NCBI GenBank assembly: GCA_028715725.1
Contig: JAQURG010000010.1
Coordinates: 1-64,000, forward strand
Reading direction: 5' to 3'
Length of the DNA stretch: 64,000 bases
Source: Methylococcales bacterium
Lineage (GTDB): Bacteria > Pseudomonadota > Gammaproteobacteria > Methylococcales > Methylomonadaceae
The translations under genes and the position numbers were made by a program. Positions 51,113-60,962 of this stretch are shown piece by piece (position 1 is the first letter of the stretch; each line of letters starts with the position of its first letter). The notes under the pieces were generated by a model. The model did not search any database and was not told the DNA's origin. It saw only the letters and a program-made list of their open reading frames with translations.

Positions 51113-51790
51113 CTACAGATCTTCAATATCTTCACGCCTGATAGCTTCTGTATGTAATGCACTGGCAATAAGCGCCTGTTGTATGCCCACCTGTTTCAGT
51201 GCCCGTAAATCATTAACATCCCTTACACCTCCTGCGGCAATAAAATTTTTATGCGGATATTGCCTGCAAAACCCACTCAGCTTATCCAGATCAGGTCCTT
51301 GGTGACTGCCGACACGATTCAAGGTCATGATAATAATGGTATCCGGCCAATAATCCTGGTTTAAAAACAGCTTTTTCGAGCCTAATGCTTCAAAAGCAGA
51401 ATAATCCAGAGACAGAATAAAGCGCTTATCGAAAGCGTCAAGTTCTGATAGCGTTTCATCGCTATAACATTCACTGCCTAATACAGGTAAATAATTACCC
51501 GGATGTTTTTTATAGCATTGATAGCCTTTATCTATCCAGAACAGGATGTGCGGAAAATAAGCCAGTACGTCGCTGATTAAATCCTCATGGTCACCCTGAC
51601 CGGTAATTGCATTCAAATCAGCAATATAAAACGTATCAAAATAATAAATTCCAAGAAATGCTTTGATAACTTGATAAATGTCTGAAGACTGGCACAAGGC
51701 AGTGCTGATCGGCTGGTATTGTTCACGTATTCCTTGTCGGGCATGAACCACAACACCGTTTTTTAAATCGATTACCGGGATTATTTTCAT
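51113..51790 (-). CDS. HisA/HisF-related TIM-barrel protein linked to the H4MPT/methanofuran cluster
   Basis: MKIIPVIDLKNGVVVHARQGIREQYQPI...FYIADLNAITGQGD...NFIAAGGVRDVNDLRALKQVGIQQALIASALH; start trimmed from ORF-track 52039 to 51790. Confidence 0.88.
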   Translation of the reverse strand: MKIIPVIDLKNGVVVHARQGIREQYQPISTALCQSSDIYQVIKAFLGIYYFDTFYIADLNAITGQGDHEDLISDVLAYFPHILFWIDKGYQCYKKHPGNYLPVLGSECYSDETLSELDAFDKRFILSLDYSAFEALGSKKLFLNQDYWPDTIIIMTLNRVGSHQGPDLDKLSGFCRQYPHKNFIAAGGVRDVNDLRALKQVGIQQALIASALHTEAIRREDIEDL

Positions 51791-51833
51791 GAGGTAAAAA
51801 CCGTTGCTACTGTCCAAATGGTAAAATGTAATA

Positions 51834-52850
51834 ATGAAAATTCTAGTGTTTGAGTATATTACCGGAGGCGGCTTTAATAAGCAGCAGCTATCCGGTTCAT
51901 TGGCAATCGAAGGGCGTTTAATGCTACAGGCATTGCTTGATAATCTGTCCGTAATAAGCGGAATAGAACTGGTGGTGATGCTGGATAGCCGTATTAACGG
52001 CTTGATTGACACGACTGAAATCAATGCCGTTATTATCAATCCGGAACATGAAAGTCATGAAGAATTTGCGCGTCTGGCTCAACATTGTGATGCAGTATGG
52101 CCGATAGCACCCGAAAATATCTTACAGACCTTGTGCCAAACTGTTGAGCCGATGGGTAAAATATTATTAACATCGCCTGCCCGTGCTGTCGCTATAGCGG
52201 GTAATAAACTTGATACTTATCTTTGCCTCAAGCGACATGATATCGCCACTGTAGCGACCTGGAAGTTAAAATACGGGCATGAACTTATCCGCGCCAAGCG
52301 AATAGATTCACATCAGCATCCCGATGAATGGATAATAAAGCCTGTTGATGGCGCAGGCTGTGCAGACAGTTATTTAATCACGGGCCAGAGAGACCTTGAG
52401 TTTATGGACATAGATGAAAACCAATGTATTATCCAGCCGCATATTCAAGGTAAAAAAACCAGCCTTTCCTGTCTGTTCAGGCAGGGCAGCGCCTGGCTGT
52501 TATGCGCCAATTTACAGCAGTTCAACGTCATCGACAGACAATATCACTTGGCAGGAATCGTCGTTAATCATCATAATGACTCAGGTGTATACCGGAATTT
52601 GATAAATAATATCGCCAAGGCTTTACCTGAGTTATGGGGTTATGTCGGTATAGATTTAATCGAAACTACGGAACAACGGTTAGTGCTTGAAATAAATCCC
52701 CGATTGACCACATCATTTGCGGGTATTTATGCGGCGCTCGGAATCAATGTTGCCGAAACGGTGTTGCAGTTGCTGAAAGAAAAGCCAAGACTCAATCCGT
52801 TATACAATCGACAAATAGCAATTAAAATGGAGCACAATGATGCAGACTAA
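51834..52850 (+). CDS. ATP-grasp protein, Orf17/MfnD (tyramine-glutamate ligase)-like
   Basis: MKILVFEYITGGGFNKQQLSGSLAIEGRLMLQALL...WIIKPVDGAGCADSYLI...YVGIDLIETTEQRLVLEINPRLTTSFAGI. Confidence 0.85.
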   Translation: MKILVFEYITGGGFNKQQLSGSLAIEGRLMLQALLDNLSVISGIELVVMLDSRINGLIDTTEINAVIINPEHESHEEFARLAQHCDAVWPIAPENILQTLCQTVEPMGKILLTSPARAVAIAGNKLDTYLCLKRHDIATVATWKLKYGHELIRAKRIDSHQHPDEWIIKPVDGAGCADSYLITGQRDLEFMDIDENQCIIQPHIQGKKTSLSCLFRQGSAWLLCANLQQFNVIDRQYHLAGIVVNHHNDSGVYRNLINNIAKALPELWGYVGIDLIETTEQRLVLEINPRLTTSFAGIYAALGINVAETVLQLLKEKPRLNPLYNRQIAIKMEHNDAD

Positions 52851-53898
52851 GCGAGTCGGCTGGGATATAGGTGGAGCGCATGTTAAAGCGGCGGTCATCA
52901 ATGCGCAGGGTGGAGTTGTTGCCGTTCATCAGCAGCCTTGCCCGCTATGGAAAGGTATTGAGCAATTAAGGAGTGCCGTCGGCGGCATCCTGCAGACACT
53001 GACTGGCGAAAATTATTGCCATGCCGTCACCATGACCGGAGAGCTGGTTGATTTGTTTGAGCATCGGGACGACGGCGTTAAACAAATCATAGAAACCATG
53101 ACAGGGCTGTTGTCTGAACAGCCTTGCTTGATATTTGCAGGCGAGAACGGCCTGTTGAAAGCGGAGCAGGTTGAAACCAGACATTATCAGTCAATAGCTT
53201 CAGCTAACTGGCTGGCTAGCGCTTCCTTTGCCGCTCAAAAAGTCAATAGCGGATTATTTGTCGATATAGGCAGCACGACCACGGATATTCTTTTAGTGAA
53301 TAATGGCAAGGTAAGGGCGAAAGGCTACACCGACTACCAGCGTTTAATAACTCAAGAGCTTATTTATTCAGGCATTGTCAGAACTCCGGTGATGACGGTG
53401 GCGCAGACCGCACAAGATCAAGGTCAGGAAATCGGTTTAATGGCGGAATATTTTGCTACGATGGCCGACGTCTACCGCGTCACGGGAGAGCTTAACGAAT
53501 TGCACGACCAAACCGAGACCGCTGACGGTGCTGAAAAGACCATTACTGCCAGTGCCAGACGTTTATCACGCATGATAGGCTGTGATTTTTTACCCTGTGA
53601 GTTGCAGCGCTGGCGGCATTTCGCTGAAAATATTCGCAGCCGGCAACTAAAAAAGATTCAACTGGGCTGCGAACGTCAACTGTTTGAGTACGGCGCATAC
53701 GAGTCAGGGCTTTCTAAAAATAGTCCGCTGATTGGCGCGGGAGTAGGGCGTTTCCTGGTAAAACAGATAGCCTTTAATTTAGGTCACCCGTATCTGGATT
53801 TTTCTGACTTTTTTCCGGAGCCTGAAAACCGGACAGGAATTACCAGTGCAGACTGCGCGCCTGCGCTTGCTGTAGCTTATCTGGCAAATACGACTTAA
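52837..53898 (+). CDS. Hydantoinase/oxoprolinase-fold protein, OrfY/MfnF-like (methanofuran biosynthesis)
   Basis: KRVGWDIGGAHVKAAVINAQGGVV...TMTGELVDLFEHRDDGV...FVDIGSTTTDILLVNNGKV; overlaps upstream gene by 14 bp. Confidence 0.87.
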   Translation: MMQTKRVGWDIGGAHVKAAVINAQGGVVAVHQQPCPLWKGIEQLRSAVGGILQTLTGENYCHAVTMTGELVDLFEHRDDGVKQIIETMTGLLSEQPCLIFAGENGLLKAEQVETRHYQSIASANWLASASFAAQKVNSGLFVDIGSTTTDILLVNNGKVRAKGYTDYQRLITQELIYSGIVRTPVMTVAQTAQDQGQEIGLMAEYFATMADVYRVTGELNELHDQTETADGAEKTITASARRLSRMIGCDFLPCELQRWRHFAENIRSRQLKKIQLGCERQLFEYGAYESGLSKNSPLIGAGVGRFLVKQIAFNLGHPYLDFSDFFPEPENRTGITSADCAPALAVAYLANTT

Positions 53899-54002
53899 AG
53901 ATACATGCAGCACAAGGAGATTATTTTTGCTTTCAGTAAAATCAAATCAAGCTGTTACGAAATTACATTCGATCAAAAGCCCGAATCAATCATCTTTGTC
54001 TG

Positions 54003-55292
54003 ATGAATAAGCCTGTAACTGCACGTAATTCAGCGAGAGCCAAACCAAAACAGGTTAAAGGTAAACCTGAGCCGGATGTTAAAGCCAAATCCGAACCATG
54101 CGCTCAAGAGAAATCCGGAAAGACTGTCAAAGTCAAACCTGATCAGGGCGCTAAAGTAAAGCCGGCACAAGATGTTAAAGCCAAATCCGAATCAGGTGCT
54201 CAAGTAGAATCTGAGAAGAATGTCAAAGTTAAACCTGAACAGGCTAAAGATAAACCTGGAGCTTCCCGTGTGCCCAGGCACAAGTCAAAACAAGTTCTCA
54301 CTACGCCGCCGGCAAGTAATTTCAGACGCAATCTTTTGTTAATCAGTCTTGAAGTGTCAGGCCTGATAATTATTGCGGTATCTGCAATCATGGTTATTTT
54401 AGGCTATTCGGCTAACTGGTTTTCCGGGACCCGTTTTTTTACCAGCTTGCTGCCTTTTGCAATCGGTGTTTTAGGATTAATCCTGATGGCTGTTGCATTG
54501 CTGATTGGCTGGTGGAAACTTCGCAAATGGTCGCAGGGCAGGGCGGCGCTACTAGCCCCCATTCTGTCCGTCAGCCTTGCTCTGGTGATCGGCTGGTTCG
54601 TTATGCAGGATCAATTTGTCCATGCGTTCAGCCACTTTCGCACCCTGGTCGGTGGTAAGCAGGAGGCCAGCCGGGTTACTCTCGCTCATCAAGTCTATGC
54701 TGCTTATCGGCGTCACGATCCGGGGCTGCTCCATAAGCTGATCAATCGTGCTCAGGGCTACAATAAAGTTATTGAGGAGGCGGCCAATGTATTCGATATT
54801 GATCCGAACCTTCTACAGGGGATTGCTGCGGCAGAGTCTTCCTTTTTGCCCCGCGATAGCAAGGATGGCGGATATGGCCTGTTTCAAATTACTCTTGTGC
54901 CGAAAGTCGTCATGGAGCAGGCCGCCGCGCATCTGAAGGTAGCCAAGGTTAACTTGCTCAATCCACGGCATAATGCCCTTATAGCCGCCGCCACATTAAA
55001 ATATTATCTGGACGAGATGAACAACGACCTGTTTCTGGGCCTGCTGGCCTATAATATCGGACCTGCTAACGGAGGTCTTCGCTTTATCATGCAGGAGTAT
55101 GGGGCGACCGATTTTATTACTGTACAACCTTACTTGCAGCAACTGCCGCGCGATTATCCCATTCGTGTTTTATCCTATTCGCTCGCTTTCAGGCTCTGGC
55201 AAAAAGAGGGAAAATTGCTCGCCTACGAAGAAGGAAAAAACGCCCTACATATTCAACGGATTGGAATTCCCGGCTTGCTAATGGATTTTTAA
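54003..55292 (+). CDS. Membrane-anchored lytic transglycosylase (SLT domain) with Lys/Pro-rich repetitive N-terminus
   Basis: FDIDPNLLQGIAAAESSFLPRDSKDGGYGLFQI...LIAAATLKYYLDEMNNDLFLGLLAYNIGPANG; two hydrophobic segments after the charged tail. Confidence 0.88.
   Translation: MNKPVTARNSARAKPKQVKGKPEPDVKAKSEPCAQEKSGKTVKVKPDQGAKVKPAQDVKAKSESGAQVESEKNVKVKPEQAKDKPGASRVPRHKSKQVLTTPPASNFRRNLLLISLEVSGLIIIAVSAIMVILGYSANWFSGTRFFTSLLPFAIGVLGLILMAVALLIGWWKLRKWSQGRAALLAPILSVSLALVIGWFVMQDQFVHAFSHFRTLVGGKQEASRVTLAHQVYAAYRRHDPGLLHKLINRAQGYNKVIEEAANVFDIDPNLLQGIAAAESSFLPRDSKDGGYGLFQITLVPKVVMEQAAAHLKVAKVNLLNPRHNALIAAATLKYYLDEMNNDLFLGLLAYNIGPANGGLRFIMQEYGATDFITVQPYLQQLPRDYPIRVLSYSLAFRLWQKEGKLLAYEEGKNALHIQRIGIPGLLMDF
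54075..54250 (+). repeat. Intragenic ~96-bp imperfect direct repeat
   Basis: gatgttaaagccaaatccgaa starts at 54075 and 54171; encodes DVKAKSE..AQ..S.K.VKVKP.Q twice. Confidence 0.8.
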
Positions 55293-55609
55293 TAATTAAT
55301 CATAAGTAAACCCCAGCTTTGCCGAAGGTTTTTGACTTATTTTGAATGTCCGGTTTAAACATATAAATAGTCCCTATTAAAGAAGGGCTAATTGTATGGT
55401 AGATAGAATTAGCCTTCGATGAGCTCGAAAAAATTGTTAGTCTACTTGGGTATCTCTAGCCATAAGGAACAATCTTTCTGTCTAGCTTGAGAAAACGAAC
55501 GCGCTTGCAGGGATTATCATCAATGTATTGTTCTTGAATGCTATACTGAGTGCTCAGAAAGTTTTTGGTGTTTGATAGCGCTCTGCATAACATCAGCAAA
55601 TAAATTGGA

Positions 55610-58600
55610 CTAACATTCTGCCCGATACTCTGCCAACAGCTTATGTAATTGCTCATCAACATGTTTTAAAGCCGACTCGGAATCAATCCACCAATCTGTT
55701 GACCAGATACGAATTACTTCCCAACCCAAACCTCTTAACACCTGCTCTCTTAAAAAGTCACGATCTCTTGCAGTAGCAGAACTATGATAACTAGCGCCAT
55801 CACACTCGACAGCACTCAGATACTGACCAGGAGCATCAGGATTAATCACACCAAGATCGATCCTGAATCCGGATACGCCCACTTGAGAATGCGTTATCCA
55901 GCCTTTAGCATGCAGCTTTTCAGCAACGGCTTGTTCAAATGGTGAATCAAAAAAGCCACCGGGTGCGCCTACTGCTTCAGTCAGAGCGGAAATGCCTCGT
56001 TGTGCATATTCAAGAAAATACTTTAAATCCCTGATACCTTCAGCCCCAGTACGTGATAAATCGATTTGTTCCGGTTTTAATGAAGCAAACACATGCATTT
56101 CTTCTTTGGCCCTAGTCACCGCAACATTTAATCTGCGCGTACCACCGGCTTGATTCATCGGGCCAAAATTCATACTCAACTTACCGGCAGCATCTTTACC
56201 AAAGGTGATAGAGAAATAAATTAAATCACGCTCATCCCCCTGAACATTTTCTAAGTTTTTAACAAACACAGAATCAAACTTATCTTCAGCAAAATGCGGT
56301 TCTATTTCTGGGTATTGGCTGCGCGCCACTTCAAATAAATCACTAATTAATTTCTGTTGCTCCATATTAAATGTCACAATGCCAATTGATTTATTGAAGC
56401 CAGACTGACGTAATTTAGTAACGATATCTTCGACAATCGCTTCTGCTTCACCTCGATTGATACGATTCTGACCTTCCTTATAGATAGAATCAACCGCATG
56501 ATAATGCACCGACATGCCGCGAGTATCATTATTCGGAAAGGTGACCAGCTTGCCACCGTAGTATTTATGATTAGAAAAAGTAATTAACGATTCGCAGCGC
56601 GAGCGGTAATGCCAATTTAGATTCATACAAGGAATGTTTGCGGCTAAACATTCATCTAAAATGGACTCCGTATCCTCTTCAAAATCATCGGAGTACTCAT
56701 CATCGCCTGATTTCTTAGCAAAGAAGGAGCTAGGTGAAAGCTGCTTCGGATCGCCGACCACAATCGCCTGTTTAGCTCTGGCGACTGCGCCAATTGCATC
56801 AGGTACAGTAATTTGACTCGCCTCATCAAAGATAACCACATCAAATGCCTTACTATTAGCTGGAAGGTATTGCGCTATACTCATAGGGCTCATCATCACA
56901 CAAGGAGTCAATTTAGTAATCACCTCGGGCATTTGACTCATTAATTGGCGTAGCGGCATATGACGTGTTTTCTTTTGAACCTCACGCGCTAACACGCCCC
57001 ATTCAGATCCTTTCTTTATTTCTTGTGCTTTAGGAATACCGGTAGCTAACAGCGCTTTGACATATTCCTGAGTAAGTTGCATAAAGTCTGTATCTAACTG
57101 ATGATATATTTGAATTTTTTGACGATGCTCAGCCGGAATAAAATTTTTCAAGACCTCGTCATGATCAATAACCGAATTTACCCACCAACGTGAATAATTA
57201 ACCAATAACAACTCTTTTGCGGATAAATCATTGGTATACCCTTGTTCAATACCCTCAATTAAAGCTGCCAAACCAGCGGAAATAGCATGCTGTCTCACTT
57301 TTCGCCAAGCACACCAGTAACGCAGTTTATTTTTGTGTGTTAACCAGGCATCACATTGCTCAATAACTCTCTGGAAGAAATCATTTTTCCCTGTAGCTTT
57401 AAAAACATCTCCTGCTTGAGAACCGATAACTGTAGCCAACTGTCCTGCATGTTGTTGATGATGACTGAACTGCTCTAAAAAGGCAGCGCCTTTAGCACCG
57501 ATTAACGCATTACGATCTAGTAACTCATTTTGATCGATCACTAACTGCGCGATACGATGCTTATTAGCAATCGCTTGTTCTGCGTCTGCACTCACGTTTA
57601 CCAATGCACTTAATACGCCATCTAACCATTGGCATGCAGTTCTAATCCATGCGACATTCGAATCTACGCCCTCCCAATGTTTACCGATTACATCGCCTAA
57701 ATGCTGATATTTGATAACTTTCCCCTGTAAACGCTTAGCCTCAATTAAATTATCGAAATCATTAGGAATGCTCTTCGGATTAATTTTTTTTCCTACATTT
57801 TTACCTAGTGCTTTTTTAACCGAGCGCTTACCCAGCCACTTCGCTAAAAACCATTTCTCTTCAGATTCCGTCCACTTGTTTTTAAGTTCTTCCAGTTCAC
57901 AGTCCAATACAGAGCGTTTAAAAGGATTTTTTACGCTCGCCATACTGCTATGGAACTGTTCAACCAAGTCAGATAATTCCAGCAGTTCTTTACGCTGCAT
58001 CGCTCCTTGAGGCGAAAAGCCATAGCCATAATTTTCAGCAAAAGCATCCGGTAATAGCTCGGCTAATTTTTGTAATGCAATTAATTGGGATAAATGGTTA
58101 AAGGTTAAATTTAAGCCCAAGTGTTGTGCATATTCATTCGCTGCAAGTTCCAGTGCTTTAACTGTTTGCTGCGCACTGCCAGCTAAACTTAAAACGCGAC
58201 TTTGCCAAGACGGTGACCATTCGCCAGTAACAATTTGTGAAAAAATATCCAAACCAATACCTGTCAACTCAATACTATTGGCATCAATACGGTTGGCAAT
58301 TTCATGCAATTCTTCAAACGCCTCTAAGGAATGCTGCTCCGGACTATTCCAGTGCAGTTTCACCACAGGCACATCACTGTACTTTATGACAACACCCATC
58401 GCTTGATATGGCGTCAGTCCATTTGGGTAATGATGATGTATACGATCTACGTATTTATTTAAATCGCTTCTGACCTGCGCTAAACGTTCTGCTTCTTTTT
58501 CCCAATTCAGCCCTGAAACATCAATACAGCCCCAAGCCTTACCTAACTGCGCAATAACGTCTGACTTTTTGGCTTTTGCAGAGTGTAATTCAAGACAGTG

Positions 58601-60820
58601 CTCACCTAAACCGACTTGATGCAAGCGACGATAAACCACTTCCAGAGCTGCAGTTTTTTCCGAAACAAACAACACTGTTTTCCCAGTCGCTAATAACTGA
58701 GAAATCATATTAGCAATGGTCTGACTTTTACCAGTGCCGGGTGGCCCGATTAAGACAAAATCTTTACCCGCTTCGGCTGCATACACAGCGGCTATTTGCG
58801 AGCTATCGGCCAATAGGGGAATAAACGTGTCTTTAGGATGTCGGGCGGCATCTAGTCGTCTAGGATCTGGAAATTCAACACCAGTTCCGGAATACATATC
58901 CCGCGGACTTTCAATCAAATGTTTAACTACAGCGCTTTCTTTTAAGGCATCGACACGCTCACATAGATCTTTCCACATCAGATATTTCGCAAATGAAAAG
59001 GTAGAAACAACCACGCTTTCTTCAACTTCCCAACCGGTAATATCTTTTATCTTTATGCGCAGAATATTTAAGATTTGTTTAACATCCAAGCCATGTTCAT
59101 CGGTGGGTAAATCACCCTCTAACTCAGGAATTTCCAGAGCGAAATCTTGTTTTAGCATTTCAAGCAAGGTGGGATTAAACCGAGGATCATCCTCATGCGC
59201 ATGTAACTGAAACCCAGAATTCACACTTTTACGTGTAATTTCAATCGGGATTAAAATCAGCGGAGCTCTATAAGTTCGCTGCGCATCTTTACCGTTCGAC
59301 CAGTTTAAAAACCCTAAGGCAATATAGAGAATGTTGGCCCCGCCCTCCTGAATTGCCTCCTTCGCTGAACGGTAAAGCTCCAGTAAATCAGTGGTGAGTT
59401 TTTTGCTATCCGTATTTGCAATCAGCTCTTTTTTAGATAAATGCCGCTGCAATTGTTCAGTAAGTAAACTTTCCTGATGTTGTTGCAAATGCAATTGCCC
59501 CGAACGCGGATCACTGGCAAGTTTTAAGCTATCAACCGATATAATATTAAATTTTTGATTGTCAGCTAGCATATCTTCAAGACTGGCTAGATCGATGCAA
59601 TTGATCCCAATTGCTCTGGTGCGGCTGGTAAAGTTTAATAGGCGATTGCGCATGGTTAAATCCAGCAACTGTCGCTTCCAGTTTTCTATGCGTGCTTCTG
59701 GCGTGTCTAAACTTACCTCAGGAGCATCATCAGAATTAAAACTTTGCTCGGGGATATAGGTGATAATTTCAACCGGCAATTCAACTTCATCCACGACAAC
59801 ATTTGCCTGATATTCGCCCGCTAACTCTTTATCAGATAATGGTTTGATACGTGCGAGCCTAGCGCGCTTAATATCAATCGCCAGAACAAATTCCGCATCA
59901 TTTTTTAACTTATCTTCGGCTTCTTGTTTGGCTAAGCTAAATTTAGCCGGTGGTTTATTGGTACACAGGGTAGTTTCAAATACGATCAATTCATTTAATT
60001 GACACCGCTTACGCAAGGATTGAGCGTCATAAACCACCGCCGAGGAAAGATCCTCATCACTCAACCAACAGCCAGTAAACGCGTGACCTTTGGTAAAGAT
60101 AACTAACCCATTTAAACCCGATTGCTCAAGGCAAGATGCAAACAATAACGAAGTATCCAAACATGTTGCCAGGCGCGTTTCTGCTATTTTTGAAGGTAAG
60201 CGCACCCGCTGTCCTTCTTCTTCAAAACTAGCAGGTGGACTTGCATAGCTAAGATCTAATTTACACACTGCACTCCACAATGCACTGACAATAATCGCTA
60301 CGCGTCTTGGGCTTTTAGATTGATAACCTTCAATTGATGCAAGCTGACCGGAAGCTTCCAGCATTTTTGAAGTATCGCGTAAAATAGTTTGCACTACGGC
60401 ATCATTGGGCTGAACAAAGGCAGCTAAAATTTCGGGTAATATACGCGTGCCGACCCATTCATCTTTGGCTAATAATTCAACCTGTTCGGTTTTAGTGTCC
60501 AGCACTTCATCGCCGGCTCTTAGCCTAAAAGTCATTTCGCCACGTAATGACTCATGAATACCGCGCAAAAACTCGGAATTTAGCTCGACTCGAATATCAT
60601 CTAAAATCACCTGAGAATCAGGAATCAACTTATCTATATGCCATGTCCGTTCGATCAAAAAGTTAGGTGATCCAGTCAACACCAATTCAAGATCATGAAA
60701 GGTTTGCTCACTATGGTTTTTTAATTCGATTTCGGTAATTAGTGGCAGTGCATTTTGCTGAAAAGCTAGGTTTATCTTAGGAACAACTGAGGTAATAATC
60801 GCTATCTTTTTATCTTGCAT
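55610..60820 (-). CDS. DUF4011-type / SF1 helicase / Vsr-like (MTES_1575-type) endonuclease giant protein
   Basis: N-terminal RLATCLDTSLLFASCLEQSGLNGLVIFTKGHAFTGCWL; ENWKRQLLDLTMRNRLLNF; Walker A LIGPPGTGKSQTIANMI; VIFDEASQ; RRLNVAVTRAKEEMHVFASL; C-terminal FRIDLGV...SAVECDGASYHSSATARDRDFLREQVLRGLGWEVIRIWSTDWW. Start trimmed to MQDKKIAII at 60820. Confidence 0.92.
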   Translation of the reverse strand: MQDKKIAIITSVVPKINLAFQQNALPLITEIELKNHSEQTFHDLELVLTGSPNFLIERTWHIDKLIPDSQVILDDIRVELNSEFLRGIHESLRGEMTFRLRAGDEVLDTKTEQVELLAKDEWVGTRILPEILAAFVQPNDAVVQTILRDTSKMLEASGQLASIEGYQSKSPRRVAIIVSALWSAVCKLDLSYASPPASFEEEGQRVRLPSKIAETRLATCLDTSLLFASCLEQSGLNGLVIFTKGHAFTGCWLSDEDLSSAVVYDAQSLRKRCQLNELIVFETTLCTNKPPAKFSLAKQEAEDKLKNDAEFVLAIDIKRARLARIKPLSDKELAGEYQANVVVDEVELPVEIITYIPEQSFNSDDAPEVSLDTPEARIENWKRQLLDLTMRNRLLNFTSRTRAIGINCIDLASLEDMLADNQKFNIISVDSLKLASDPRSGQLHLQQHQESLLTEQLQRHLSKKELIANTDSKKLTTDLLELYRSAKEAIQEGGANILYIALGFLNWSNGKDAQRTYRAPLILIPIEITRKSVNSGFQLHAHEDDPRFNPTLLEMLKQDFALEIPELEGDLPTDEHGLDVKQILNILRIKIKDITGWEVEESVVVSTFSFAKYLMWKDLCERVDALKESAVVKHLIESPRDMYSGTGVEFPDPRRLDAARHPKDTFIPLLADSSQIAAVYAAEAGKDFVLIGPPGTGKSQTIANMISQLLATGKTVLFVSEKTAALEVVYRRLHQVGLGEHCLELHSAKAKKSDVIAQLGKAWGCIDVSGLNWEKEAERLAQVRSDLNKYVDRIHHHYPNGLTPYQAMGVVIKYSDVPVVKLHWNSPEQHSLEAFEELHEIANRIDANSIELTGIGLDIFSQIVTGEWSPSWQSRVLSLAGSAQQTVKALELAANEYAQHLGLNLTFNHLSQLIALQKLAELLPDAFAENYGYGFSPQGAMQRKELLELSDLVEQFHSSMASVKNPFKRSVLDCELEELKNKWTESEEKWFLAKWLGKRSVKKALGKNVGKKINPKSIPNDFDNLIEAKRLQGKVIKYQHLGDVIGKHWEGVDSNVAWIRTACQWLDGVLSALVNVSADAEQAIANKHRIAQLVIDQNELLDRNALIGAKGAAFLEQFSHHQQHAGQLATVIGSQAGDVFKATGKNDFFQRVIEQCDAWLTHKNKLRYWCAWRKVRQHAISAGLAALIEGIEQGYTNDLSAKELLLVNYSRWWVNSVIDHDEVLKNFIPAEHRQKIQIYHQLDTDFMQLTQEYVKALLATGIPKAQEIKKGSEWGVLAREVQKKTRHMPLRQLMSQMPEVITKLTPCVMMSPMSIAQYLPANSKAFDVVIFDEASQITVPDAIGAVARAKQAIVVGDPKQLSPSSFFAKKSGDDEYSDDFEEDTESILDECLAANIPCMNLNWHYRSRCESLITFSNHKYYGGKLVTFPNNDTRGMSVHYHAVDSIYKEGQNRINRGEAEAIVEDIVTKLRQSGFNKSIGIVTFNMEQQKLISDLFEVARSQYPEIEPHFAEDKFDSVFVKNLENVQGDERDLIYFSITFGKDAAGKLSMNFGPMNQAGGTRRLNVAVTRAKEEMHVFASLKPEQIDLSRTGAEGIRDLKYFLEYAQRGISALTEAVGAPGGFFDSPFEQAVAEKLHAKGWITHSQVGVSGFRIDLGVINPDAPGQYLSAVECDGASYHSSATARDRDFLREQVLRGLGWEVIRIWSTDWWIDSESALKHVDEQLHKLLAEYRAEC

Positions 60821-60888
60821 GTTTATTTTTGAAAATGAGAAGTTACATGATGGAGTTTTGTCGCAAAGTTTGTCACAGTCAGGTAGAG

Positions 60889-60953
60889 GTAGGGTGGGCA
60901 CCGCTGTTTGTGCCCACGCGGATTGAAATGGTGGGCAAATTTGCCCACCCTAC
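60889..60953. repeat. REP-like palindromic element
   Basis: gtagggtgggca...tgcccaccctac (12-bp perfect outer arms) with a nested ggca/tgcccacgcg segment; between the helicase gene and ubiB. Confidence 0.75.
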
Positions 60954-60962
60954 ATCTCTGAA

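Noticed and set aside
58734-59210. 158-aa + strand ORF inside the giant helicase gene
   Set aside because: Antisense to conserved helicase coding sequence; composition is not protein-like.
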